DNA of 64,000 nucleotides from Liolophura sinensis (Eukaryota; Mollusca; Polyplacophora; Chitonida; Chitonidae): the NCBI RefSeq assembly GCF_032854445.1, contig NW_027017983.1:62001-126000 (forward strand). The letters run 5' to 3'. The stretch's first letter is position 1, and the number at the start of each line of letters is the position of its first letter. The position numbers were made by a program, and so were the translations under genes. The notes under the pieces are model-generated. The model saw only the letters and a program-made list of their open reading frames with translations, did not search any database and was not told the origin of the DNA. Of this stretch, positions 43,646 through 53,954 are shown piece by piece.

Positions 43646-44160
43646 ATATCCATTCTGCCATGTGGTCAATTATTACATACATACCCTTGTATCTTGCCTG
43701 AATTCCGGGCACTTCTCCATAACACCAGGCAAATCTTTGCATATAGCGGTGCAGTGATGAATAACGGGAGGAAGAAGACAGCAAATGCCACTATTCCATG
43801 AAATATAGCCCGGTTCGTGCTGTTAAGCTTGCGAATGAAGCAGCGTGAATTTGAACCGTCCTCAGCCTGACAAAAATGAATACCAACAATTTTTTTATGA
43901 CAAACCTTAAGAAGACAAAATCACACACGTAGAGTTTAAGTCGAATAGTTACCGGTAATGTGTCTTGACGGGTACCCTAATGACTAAATTCTGAACGCTC
44001 AAACTATCCTTATACAGGTTCTAAGGAATACATAAAAATGCTATTTTGTTGAGAGCAGAACTGTCAGACTTATATGAAATGTATTAGTCTTAAAACAGGT
44101 GCAATATCCATAGAGCAAAGGACTATTACAGCAATGGTACAGAATAGTCAATAATTTTAT
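43646..44160. other. Unique sequence, no gene seen
   Basis: About 500 bp without a LINE match beyond the junction near 43,645. No coding evidence. Confidence 0.5.
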
Positions 44161-44164
44161 TTGA

Positions 44165-45096
44165 ACGCCACATCGGTAATATTTCAGCCATATCGTGACG
44201 AATGAATGATTATGGTTTAACGCCACATTGGCAATATTTCAGCCATATTGTGTCGAGAGCAAGGCGAAAACACGAGGCTGTTGAGGTTTCCGAAGTTGTG
44301 GTCAAAAGATCAAAAATGAAACATAAATGCTTGGGCTGGTTTAAAAACAGATAAGAACAACCGAAACAGGTAAAACTCGAAAACCCGCATTTTTTAAAAA
44401 TGGTGTATCAAGAAATGTATCTAACTTTTTATTGATAAAATTTTATATATTAATAATTATATCTTATGATATAGCGATGTTGTCAAATAAATCATGTATA
44501 GAGTTGACTGTGTAGAATCTCTCCCGAACATTATGGGCAAAGTCTACACAGTCAGCCAAGATATGTTTTATGCCGTATTGGGCATCGCATCCAACACACT
44601 TGGGAACACTGCTCCCATCTAGTATGAAAATTGTATGTTAGACGAGAATGCCCAATACGACACCTTGTTAAAACGACTTGGTCTCAACGAGACATTTGAC
44701 AAGTATAAATATTGTAGCCAATGACAGGGTGAATAGCATGCAGTTTATTACAGATCTGCAAGTCCCATTCACCCTGCCAAAGGCGACGAATATATTTAAG
44801 AATATTGGACTTCATGTCATTATAAGGGATTTTAGTCTTAGATATGGGTTTATTGAGGGCAGCTTTCGCCTCCCTGTCTGCGACTGTGTTTCCATGGATA
44901 GCAGTATGATCCACCAGAATATAATATCTTTACCTCTTCTAATTAGTTTTCTATGCATGGCTAAAATTTGAAGGATCAAGAGATTTTTAAAGTTATTATT
45001 CTGTGTTGCCAAAAGGGCAAGAGAGCGAATCACTGCATATCATTGCCCTCTGGGAGTATAGCTCTGGCCTCGGCAGAGAATATTGAAGAAGATGCT
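44165..45096 (-). pseudogene. LINE 3'UTR, CCHC and RNase H (copy J)
   Basis: Minus-strand LINE end. The 3' terminus appears twice: a short partial copy at 44,165-44,200 and the full one from 44,201. The C-terminal CCHC is at 44,560-44,610 (ECVGC-like with changes). RNase H shows the GNTVADREAKAALNKPISK segment at 44,835-44,890 (last catalytic Asp kept), IRRLWQGEWDLQICNKLHAIHP, and RSLALLATQNNNFKN near 45,000. The piece stops at about 45,096 within the EARAILL segment. Confidence 0.85.
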
Positions 45097-45831
45097 AAAT
45101 TTAGCTTGCCACTGTTTACATATGCTAAGTTCAGGGCCTGCTGTCTGCCTCTACCTTAGAATGTTCCAGAATACGCTCAGTTCGGTGCCTGTCTGTTTAC
45201 ATCAAGTGTTCAGGAATTTTCTTATTCTAGACAATTCCACCAGGCTATATAAGACCTATGAAAGTAGGTCAAAGGAGGAGAACGGAGATTTATTGAGAGT
45301 TTTGGATGCTTTCGCTGTGTGTTACTTTAGTAGGCCTTTTGTGCTGAATTTTGGTGTCTTTATCGCCTCTGGCTTTGTTATATCCTATCTCCACCGAACA
45401 CTTGTTCAGTTTGAACTTGTATATTTAATTTGTGCTCTTGTATACACAGTGCTTATTAGTACACGGACCCTGTCTGTGGAATTTTGTGTATATTTCGTCA
45501 TACACTCAGTTATTCTGTGGATTTCCCCTCTTGTGAATTTGCCTCTGAGCATGCCTGTGTGGTATGTATTGTGGAATATATGCGTCCGTTTGGACTTGAC
45601 ACCGTTGTACATGTAAGTACTTTAGTATCTGTATAGATACTGTTATCCTTTCTTGTTAAACGTAAGTACTGTAGTATTTGTATAAGTCTTGTTATCTGTC
45701 CTTGTTAAACCTAATAAATTGTTGTAAAATAAAATCTGCTGGTTTTGGTTACTTTTTTGTGCGGCTAAACTGTCGTGTATTTCAAACAAGCCATCTCTTT
45801 ATAATACAGGCAGTTTGGGTCGTAACAATAC
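45097..45831 (+). mobile_element. LTR-like block, possible solo LTR
   Basis: A 735-bp block with no LINE match, between two LINE pieces. It has a TATA-like CTATATAAGACC near 45,246-45,257, AATAAA signals near 45,713 and 45,729, and it ends with GGGTCGTAACA, a common LTR end. Inside is a tandem pair of 49-bp units (45,613-45,661 and 45,662-45,710). The matching TGTTACG start is not seen at the left, so the 5' edge may be truncated. A 177-codon open frame (45,083-45,616) crosses the left junction and is probably fortuitous. Confidence 0.45.
45613..45710 (+). repeat. Two tandem 49-bp units
   Basis: Units 45,613-45,661 and 45,662-45,710 both begin GTAAGTACT and end CTTGTTAAAC, with several differences between them. 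They lie just upstream of two polyadenylation-like signals in the LTR-like block. Confidence 0.85.
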
Positions 45832-46195
45832 CCACGGTTTTAGACGTCGAAAATCTAAAACCATTTTCAGTTGCCCATTTCCCGATGTTATTGAGACAAA
45901 GCTGCAAGTGACGTTCGATATTATTCATATTTTTTGTTCGGTAGGATATAAGGAAATCATCCAAGTATAAAGAACCCTCTGTACGAGATGTTAATGTTTT
46001 TGCTAGGCTACTTATTGTTATACTGAACAGAGTTGGTGATAGAATGCTGCCCTGGGGTACACCCATTTCCTGGTCGCAAGAGTCAGAAAGAGTGGACCCA
46101 ACCCGTACCTTAAACTGACGATTAGATAGAAATTGAGATATAAATAAAGATAAGTCACCTTTTAATCCCATATCCGCGAGGTCTTTTAATCCCAT
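45832..46195 (-). pseudogene. LINE RT fragment
   Basis: Minus-strand RT, open for 137 codons: DLSLFISQFLSNRQFKVRVG, then SDSCDQEMGVPQGSILSPTLFSI (motif B, intact), then YLDDFLISYRTKN (motif C as YLDD). ERHLQLCLNNIGKWATENGF follows. Motif A is missing at the right edge. It is one of the cleanest RT stretches in the window. Confidence 0.88.
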
Positions 46196-46625
46196 CTCCG
46201 GTTAGGGTCTGTAACGCTCGTCATTTTCAAATTGTATCTAATACCGCTTAACCTGGGGCTAGGGGCCGTAAAGGTAGCCATTCTCATTACATCAGCATGA
46301 CGCCTTTATGAACAGTTACAATTAAAGCGCGACTGAGACACTTGTTTAATTATTTGACCTGGAACTCATTCACGGACTGCGAATTTGAACTTATGGATAT
46401 GGAATTCATGCCTGGAATATGCATTGTCTGCCCGGCATCATTGAAAACTGATGACTGCTTCTCTCTTGTGTGTTACCGGTTTTATTTCGTATTTGTATAA
46501 TTTCTTACATTTCTTTGGGAGTTAGTGTTAAACGTTCTTTTGGAAATGGATCTTGCGATTATCGACTTGGAACGCCTTTTACGAACTACGAATGGTATAT
46601 GAATGTCGGACTGGACGCTTATATT
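46196..46625 (+). mobile_element. RT element, 3' tail copy
   Basis: Plus-strand copy of the RT element's 3' non-coding tail, matching about 5,778-6,210 from the left arm. It starts at GGTTAGGGTCTGTAACG and ends at CGGACTGGACGCTTATATTTA. No RT coding part. Identity with the arms is high but with several substitutions and small deletions. Confidence 0.8.
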
Positions 46626-46867
46626 TACTACGGAAATACATGTAGTAAGGAAAATCATTAGACTCATTTAGGATTTGCCCCGAAGACCTTGCGAGGGACC
46701 TTTGGCACGTTAGTAAATTAATTTAAGGCACAATGTTGGTGTCCCTTTGGCCAGTTTGCACAACAAAGCGGTTCTCTTTCTGCTAACCCATGCCAATGTT
46801 ACGCATGCAGTTGAATGCGTTAGGTTAATGGAACACAGTGTGTTGTACCCTAAACAAGAAAGTTTGC
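46626..46867. other. Unique sequence
   Basis: No recognisable gene or repeat. Confidence 0.45.
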
Positions 46868-47067
46868 TTTAACCCGTATTGGAGAATATTTCACTTATAC
46901 AACGGCAGCCAACATTATAATGGGGGTAGGGGCGGACAACGTCCCAGGGGAAAGTCACGACTTTCCGAAGGTTTATGAAAGACTTCTCACGAACGGTCGG
47001 AGAGGGAACCAGCATTAGTCTGACATAACTCACAGAGACCGCACTGATAAGAGTAATCTAGAAACTA
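46868..47067 (-). mobile_element. Degenerate SINE-1
   Basis: Old copy on the minus strand. It keeps AACCCGTATTGGAGAATATTTCACTTATACAACGGC-like tail sequence at the left, the central domain around 46,930-47,000 and part of the box B side (CTCACAGAGACCGCACTGATAAGAG) at the right. It has many substitutions and no visible target-site duplication. Confidence 0.72.
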
Positions 47068-47469
47068 TGGAGCTTCACAGATGTGTTTAATTCATTTACA
47101 CGTATGTAGTGAAGACACAAATTCAAAATATGAATATGCTCTTACCGTCAAGAAGATCAATGGAAGGCTGGCTAATACTGACAACACCCACACGACTGTT
47201 ACTGCAATCCTGGCATTTGGAACGGTGCAGTATGATTTTGCTTTTAATGGATGGCATACAGCAACATAACTGGAAAAAAAAATTGTCGTTCAATCGGCTT
47301 CACCCTGACACCCATGAAACATCTTTTGCAAGTAATAAACAAATATTGTGAAAGCAGTGGAGGCTAGTGTTAACAGACACTTGATGGTACTTGTTGAGAA
47401 CCGGTATGGATATGTTATTGTTCGTAAAATGTGAAATCAAAACAGCATTTTCAGTATTTCTAGATTTAT
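47068..47469. other. Unique sequence, no gene seen
   Basis: Two overlapping open frames of 60-80 codons occur, but no similarity or signals support them. Confidence 0.45.
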
Positions 47470-49395
47470 TTATTATGGGCAGCTTTTGCCTCCCTGTCTA
47501 CGACCGTGTTTTCTTGGATATCAATATGGCTCGGTATTCAACAGAATATAATATCTTTCCCTCTTCTAATTAGTTTTCTGTGCAAGGATAAAATTTCAAG
47601 AATAAGCGGATTTTTAAATTTATTACTCTGTATTGCCGAAAGGCATGAGAGCGAGTCGCTACATATCACTGCCCTTTGGACACGCCCAGAAGAAACATAT
47701 GATCAGGCCAGGAGTATAGCCCTGGCCTCGACAGAGAAGATTGAAGAGGAGGATGGCAGGCAAAAAGAAGAGACTAACTGTTATAAGACAACCGCAGACG
47801 TAACTCTATCCCCATCCTTTGTCCCATCAGTACATATAACTTGATAATTCCCACAAAACCTTCCTAAATTAAAAGAGGATTTGTACTGGATTTATTATAT
47901 TTACGTATATACGAAGACCAAACGGAGGGATTTTGTTGGGACATTTATTACATTTATCTACATATGATGGATTGAAAACACAGTCGTAAACAGGGTTTGT
48001 TGGATGGGCTTTAAGCCTTGTAGCATATTGAAGACTCGGTTTTATACGTCGGTTATATAAAAAAGGCTCATTTGCCCCCACGTATAAAATTTCAACTGGC
48101 AAGGCTGAGCCTCAAAGTGAAAAAAGAGAATCCAACATTCTTAGATACGATTTTTCAGCGGAATCATAAATGATGGACCCGTAGTCCACTTTAGACCTCA
48201 CCAGAGAACAATATAGGTTAAATTAAATATATCATTCAACACCCCAATCGGTGCTATACAGGACTTTGATTACAGCGAGAGCCTTTCTCCATTTAACTTC
48301 AAGCATTTTTACATGAGGTATAAAATGTAATTTATTATCAAATATAACCCCTAAAAATTTATTTTCTCCAACGCTCTTCACCACAAAAATGTAGATCGGG
48401 ATCAAGATAAAATTTCCGTTTATTACAAAAACGCATACCAAGGGTCTTGGATGTTGAAAATCTAAAACCGTTCTCAGTTGCCCATTTTTCCATCTTATTG
48501 AGACAAAGCTGCAGCTGACGTTCGATGTTGTTAATTTTTTTTAGCAGCGTAGCATATAAAAAATCATCCACGTATGAAGAACCCTCTGTGCCAGATGATA
48601 GTGTTTTGGCTCAGCTGCGTATTTTTTTGCTGAACAATGCTGGATACAATGTACTGAGGAGTACCCATTTCCCGCTTATGAGAGTCGGAAAGAGTGGAAC
48701 CCACCCGTATCTTAAACTGACGATGAGATAAAAATTCGACCTTTAGGACCCATATCAGAAAGATCCCTTAGAATACCATATTTCCATGTGGTGTTGTAGG
48801 CCTTCTCAAGGTCGAAAAATATAGACACCACATGTTTATCATTGATAAAACCATTGAACCACCAGTGAAGGTTTCAAATCGAACAAGGTGATCCGTAGTG
48901 GATCTAGCTTGACGAAAACCACACTGTATATCACATATTAAGTCGCTTGTTTCTAAAAACCAAGCAAGCCTATTAGTTCCATAGTCTTAGAGACACAGCT
49001 GGTAAGAGCTCTGGGGCGGTAATTAGACGGATCAGCATGATCCTTACCTGGTTTGGGGAGCGGAATAATACACGTCTCTCTCTCTGACGGTGGAAAATTA
49101 CCACTTATACAAATATACAGCCTAGAGAGTCTCAAGTGGCTCAGGCCGTAAATGATTCAGAAACTTATAATGTACGTTTTCAGGACCACAAGCAGTATTG
49201 TGTGCCTTTTTTAATGCAGTTTTGTGTTTTTTGATATCAAATTGGCGATTATAATCTTCTGAAATTTTAGAAAAAAGGGGCAATTTAACTTTCCCCTTCT
49301 GGTTTTTTAATATGTTGAAATTCAGAAGAATAATTATCAGAAGAAGATTTCTTGCAAATAGTCTCAGCTAATTTATTTGCTATATCAGATGGTTT
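47470..49395 (-). pseudogene. LINE RNase H and RT (copy K)
   Basis: Minus-strand LINE. RNase H scraps at 47,470-47,860 include VVDREAK-like and EARAILL-like segments. A compact RT thumb follows (VEILYVGANEPFLYNRRIKPSLQYATRLKAHP at 47,990-48,100). RT continues with KMEKWATENGFRFSTSKT, then DDFLYATLLK replacing the family motif C, at 48,430-48,575. The LEKAYNTTW-like motif A is near 48,780-48,820. PLPKPGKDHADPSNYRP is near 49,015-49,065. The linker reaches 49,395, where it meets a plus-strand LINE piece. Confidence 0.82.
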
Positions 49396-49705
49396 TATAA
49401 CCTCAAAATAATAATAATAAACCTATTGGCCCAACACAGCGTCCCTCTAAGGCCATTAGGGATCCTGTCCAAACATTTAATACGTTTGGATCGTTGGAGG
49501 ACGTTAGTCCTTCGACATCAGAAGTGGATGTGATGGATACATCACCCCCTCCAGAGAGATCTTCAAGCCGATCTCCAAGACAGGGTCGTCCTCGGTCCAA
49601 ACATAAAGATAAATGTGCTATACTTTCTCACCATAATGTCTATGTACGACAAAATTATACGATGGAATTGTCGAGGTATTAAGGTAAACTTTATTGAAAT
49701 AACAC
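49396..49705 (+). pseudogene. LINE ORF1 end and ORF2 start (copy L)
   Basis: Plus-strand ORF1 C-terminus (49,400-49,636): FGSLEDVSPSTSEVDVMDTS and the PRQGRPRSKHKDK basic end are readable. The TAATG junction is at about 49,634-49,638, then about 70 bp of ORF2. The sequence then jumps at about 49,705 to the EN-RT linker, so the endonuclease is deleted. Confidence 0.8.
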
Positions 49706-51300
49706 AGCAAGACAGGTTGAGAAAATTAAATTGCCCTTTTCTTCTAAAAATTTAGAAGATTATAATCGTCCTTTTAATATCGATGAACTTAAAATTGCAT
49801 TAAAAGAGGCACACGATACTGCATGTGGTTCTGATAACGTATATTATAGTTTGTGAACCGTTTACTACTTGAGCCACTTGAAACTCTCGTGGGCTTGCTT
49901 AATGATATTTGGATAACTGGTCATTTTTCACCGTAATGGAAGGAGGCGTGTATTATCCCTGTCCCCAAATCGGCAAAGGATCATACTGATCCGTCCCATA
50001 GCTTTTGTCAGCTTTGTCTGTTAGACTATGGAACGGATGATTAATCACAGACTTGTTTGGTTTCATGAAACCAACAAGTAACTTTCTAATATAAATTGTG
50101 GTTTTGGGCAAGGTAGATCTACTATGGATAAGGTAGTCCAATTTGAAACTTTTATTCGTGGTGGTGTTATCAATAATAAACATGTGGTGTCCATATTGAA
50201 AAGGCTTACGACACCACATGGATATATGGTATTTTAAAAATACCTTGCTAATATGGACCTTAAAGGCCGATTACCAATATTCAGATGAGAATTTTTATCT
50301 TATCCTCATCTTAATGTTCGGGTTGGGTCCACCCTTTCTGACTCTCATGAGCAGGAAATGGGTGTACCCCAGGGCAGCATTCTATCTCCTACTTTGTTCA
50401 GCATAAAAATAGTCCGGCTAAAACATTAACATCTTGTACGGGGGGTTCTTTATATGTTGATGATTTCCTTGTATCCTACCGAGTTAAAAATTTGAAAAAC
50501 ATCGAAGGTTAGTTGCGGCTGTGCCACAATAAGATCGAGAAATGAGCAACTGAAAACGGTTTTAGATTTTCAACGTCTAAAACCGTTGGTATGCAGTTTT
50601 TGTAATAAACGGAAACTTTATCTTGACCCTGAGCTTAATTTTTGTGGGGAACAGATTAAAACTGCTGGAGAAACAAAATATTTAGGTAGAATATTTGATA
50701 GCAAGCTATCTTATTCCTCATTTGAAAATGCTTAAAGCTAAATGCACAAAGACTCTCGATATAATTAAGTTTCGATATAATTGTTTTATTGAATCTATAT
50801 CGTTCTCTGGTGAGGTCTAAATTGGACTATGGGTACATCATTTACGGTTCCGCTAGGAAATCGTATATAGAAATGTTGGATCTAGTTTATCACCAAGTTT
50901 TGAGACTCAGCCTTGGTGTTTTTAGAACGTCGCCAGTAGGGAGTTCATACGCTGAGGTAAATGAGCCTTCTTTATGTTTATTTATTTAATTGATTGGTGT
51001 TTTACGCCGTACTCAAGAATATTTCACTTATACGACGGCGGCCAGCATTATGGTGGGAGGAAACCGGGCAGAGCCCGGGGAAAACCCACGACCATCCGCA
51101 GGTTGCTGGAGACCTTCCCACGTACGGCCGGAGAGAACCTTCTGTATATAACCGACGTATAAAATTAAGCCTTCAATATGCTACAAAGTTTAAAGGTCAT
51201 CCAACAAACCCTGCCTACGACTGTGTTTTCAATCGATCATATGTAGATAAATTTAATAAAAATCCCAACACGACCCCTTCGTTTGGTTGACGTATACGGC
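49706..51300 (+). pseudogene. LINE reverse transcriptase (copy L)
   Basis: Plus-strand RT with many lesions. GQGRSTMD near 50,108-50,130, a deletion within motif A (near 50,190, where FDL is lost but EKAYDTTW-like sequence remains), SHEQEMGVPQGSILSPTLF near 50,345-50,400, and YVDDFLVSYRVKN near 50,453-50,490. The thumb (RSKLDYGYIIYGSARKSYIEMLDLVYHQ) is at 50,805-50,900. A SINE fragment interrupts it at 50,976-51,137, after which NRRIKLSLQYATKFKGHPTNPAYD continues. Confidence 0.85.
50966..51147 (-). mobile_element. 5'-truncated SINE-1 with target-site duplication
   Basis: Body 50,976-51,137 with its tail at the left. It is flanked by CCTTCTTTAT (50,966-50,975) and CCTTCTGTAT (51,138-51,147), 9 of 10 matching, which fits the uninterrupted LINE sequence at this site. 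The tRNA-like head is absent, as expected when reverse transcription stops early. Confidence 0.9.
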
Positions 51301-52168
51301 ACCATATTGTGGGAGGTGGCATTAATCCACAGGACGTAGCTCCGTTGTTGTATGGCTACTTCGACAGCCCAAATTAATAGTTGAAATAAATTTATATACA
51401 CTGACGGGCCGAAGGATGGAGACAGGGTTGCGGCTGAGGCTGTCTTTTCTTCCTCAGCGGGTCACTTCTCTTCGTCTTCCATCTTTTCTGCCGAGGCCAA
51501 GGCTATACTCCTGGCTTTATTATATGTTCCCCAATGGGCAGTGATATGCAGCGACTCGTTTTTCTGCCCTTTGGCAATACAGTTTAATAAATGTAAAAAT
51601 CTACTGATAATTGAAATATTAATCTGGCGTAGAAAACTAAAGGTGAAGATCTTATATTCTGCTAGATATCAAGTCTTATTGGTATACATGGAAACAGAGT
51701 CGTAGAGAAGGAAGCGAAAGCTGCTCTATATAAATCTGTACCTCGGCTTAAAATCTCGCATACTGACATTCGTCCAAATATTGTTAAATATATTCGTCGT
51801 CTTTGGCAGCGTGAATGGAACTTGCAGGCCCATAATAAACTGCATACACTTCATCCTGTCATTGGCTAAAGTTCGTTTACTTATCGAATGTCTCGTCGAG
51901 AGCAGGTGGTTAAAACGAGGTGTACTGGGCATTCTCGTCTAACACACAATTTCATCCTAGATAGGAGCAGTGCTCCCGAGTGTGTTGGATGTAATGCCCA
52001 ATATGGCATCAGACATATCCAGGTTGACTGTGTGGGCTTTGCCCATGTTCGGCAGAGATTCTACACGGTCAACTCTATATATGATTTGCTTGACAGGATC
52101 TCTGGCGATGTTGTCATAAATTTTTGAGGGCCCTTGGCGTTTATCATAAGATTTAAATTTTAATGTTA

Positions 52169-52210
<42 letters not shown>

Positions 52211-52427
52211 TTTTTCTAGGTAAACGATTTTTACAAATGTAGTGGTTTCGAGTTTTAAGTGTTTTGGTTTTTCTTACCTGTTTTTAAATTTGTCCAATTT
52301 TGTTTGTTTTATGTTTTCATCACCTTAACGAAAACCTGAACGGCCTCGTGTTTTCAACTTGTTCTCGCTACGATATGGCTGAGGTATTGTCTATGTGGCG
52401 TTAAGCCATAATCATTCATTCATTCAA
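51301..52427 (+). pseudogene. LINE RNase H, CCHC and 3'UTR (copy L)
   Basis: Plus-strand end of copy L. The RNase H start is TDGPKDGDRVAAEAV-like (51,400-51,445, Ser of DGS changed to Pro), then EAKAILLAL, and HGNRVVEKEAKAALYKSVPRLKI (last Asp lost) near 51,690-51,760. The C-terminal CCHC is ECVGCNAQYGIRHIQVDC (51,978-52,030), intact. The stop is near 52,125. The 3'UTR includes an AT microsatellite and ends in ATTCATTCATTCA at 52,427. Confidence 0.87.
52171..52207. repeat. AT dinucleotide microsatellite
   Basis: About 18 uninterrupted AT/TA units within the LINE 3'UTR of copy L. Confidence 0.95.
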
Positions 52428-52429
52428 AA

Positions 52430-53520
52430 TGACGTTCTACCGTGTTTTACTTGAAAAGGTGATCAATTGATCCTTCAGCGCTCAAATGTTTCTTCCATGA
52501 ACTGACTGATTCCCGAATCTCCTTAAGAGCAATTTTTTCCAGCAGTCCTTAATGCGTGCTTTTAGTTCATCCTCATTGAAGTTTTCCGTGCGACCCTTCT
52601 CGCTCCAAGAATTACACACAGTAGTCCATGCAGTCGGGGCCATGCGGTTGTGTCTCGTTCTTGGATATGAATGAAGGAGTCACTTCCTCAAGATCCCGCT
52701 GTGTTGCACGGTTGACATGGGATGGCGCGCTGTCTTGCTGGAAGACAAAGTCATTTTCTGGGTACAACCGGCGAAACTCAGGGAGAAAGTCACGATCGAG
52801 AAGTTTCATGTAATTTTCGTAATTCATTTTAGTCTTTTCGGTGTCAATGAAATGTACGCGCTAACAAACTCCACTAGAAACCATGAACTTCTTTCTAAAC
52901 CGACTTGATTTATGGTTCAGCCTCTTAACGTGAATGTCCAGTTCGTTTGTCATAAACGCGACCCTTCTGTCTATTGCGTGCAATCTCAAATGAAAAGTCT
53001 TTTTCATCCGTGAAGCCAATATTCTTCACCTCCGTCGAAAACGCGTTTTTCTTTTGTGTTGAACCATTTGATCCCGTCCATAGCCACTTGTGCGATTTTA
53101 ATCCCACTTCTTTTGTGGGTGCCGAGATTGTTTTCTTGGGAAAAAAGTGCGTCTTCCACATACTGACGATTTACTTCCCCGCAAAAACTTTTTCTTTGTC
53201 CACTGCCTGACTTCCTTTCTAGAGAACCTGTCCTTTTTAAATTTCTGATCACACTGTTAACTTTATTCAATTTTTCCCCTCTCCAACCTTTTTCAGTGAA
53301 ACACGTTGCGCAGAGAAAATCATTTTGATTCAGTAAAACTTGTGCCTCTCTGGCAGAAGGGTTTCTCTGACACTAGAGCCAGACGACACTTGATTGACGC
53401 GTGTCACACAGGTGCAGCGCGCATTCTACTCACTGACTTCTGGACGTATTGCACAGTTATTTTTCTCACGACTTGTTTGAAATGCGGACGAGGTTTTCGT
53501 CTTTTTTACTAGGCTTTTCA
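52430..53520 (-). mobile_element. Tc1/mariner transposon relic
   Basis: Minus-strand transposase in pieces. The N-terminal side (53,004-53,270) has SVIRNLKRTGSLERKSGSGQ and EVNRQYVEDALFSQENN. FTDEKDFSFEIARNRQKGRVYDK at about 52,950-53,030 carries the first catalytic Asp. FVFQQDSAPSHVNRATQRDLEEV (52,690-52,760) carries the second, and PDCMDYCV (52,615-52,640) carries the third, about 33 residues later. The C-terminus WKKIALKEIRES lies near 52,500-52,560. There are frameshifts near 52,605 and upstream. The family moves by cut and paste at TA sites. Terminal inverted repeats were not identified, so the outer edges are estimates. Confidence 0.85.
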
Positions 53521-53954
53521 GTCATCGATAACATGACATCGATAACATGACATCCAGCAGATCGTTTTGTTTGTAAGTTAATTTTTTTCGGTTGTTTACT
53601 TTTACGACCCTTCACCAATAAAGTTCTGATTTTTTTCACAATGTCAATGTTACCAGTCATTGTATGTATACATGGTTCATTGACGAATTCAAATGGCTCA
53701 GAATTTCTATGGATCAAGGGAGAACTCCACGATGGTTATGGAGAAATAGCTAATTGCTTAAGTCACAGAACTGGTGTTTATAACCGCAACATCGTTCAAA
53801 ATCCTGTAGATGTTAATCATACTTACACCTTAGTCTAAATATCGTTCCTTGAGTTTGAGCCTTTCCTGGGCCGTTTTAATTAGCTGGGCCGAGAGGTAAA
53901 TTCGAAATCTCGCTATTTAGTCTGAAACCAATATCTGGGGCACCGATTGGTGAA
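53521..53954. other. Unique sequence
   Basis: Contains a short duplicated ACATGACATCGATA unit near 53,527-53,555 and a minus frame with a Lys-rich segment near 53,590-53,650. That segment could be the N-terminal helix-turn-helix side of the neighbouring transposase, but this is not demonstrated. Confidence 0.4.

Noticed and set aside
45083-45616. A 177-codon open frame rich in Leu, Val, Ile and Tyr that looks like a membrane protein
   Set aside because: It begins in LINE sequence, crosses into the LTR-like block, and covers the TATA-like stretch; hydrophobicity can come from T-rich DNA. No homologue or splice signal supports it.
52171-52207. AT-rich tract as an origin or regulatory element
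   Set aside because: It is a plain AT microsatellite inside a LINE 3'UTR and has no further structure.
53641-53838. A 65-codon plus-strand frame
   Set aside because: It is antisense to a Lys-rich frame that may be transposase-related, and nothing supports it as a gene.
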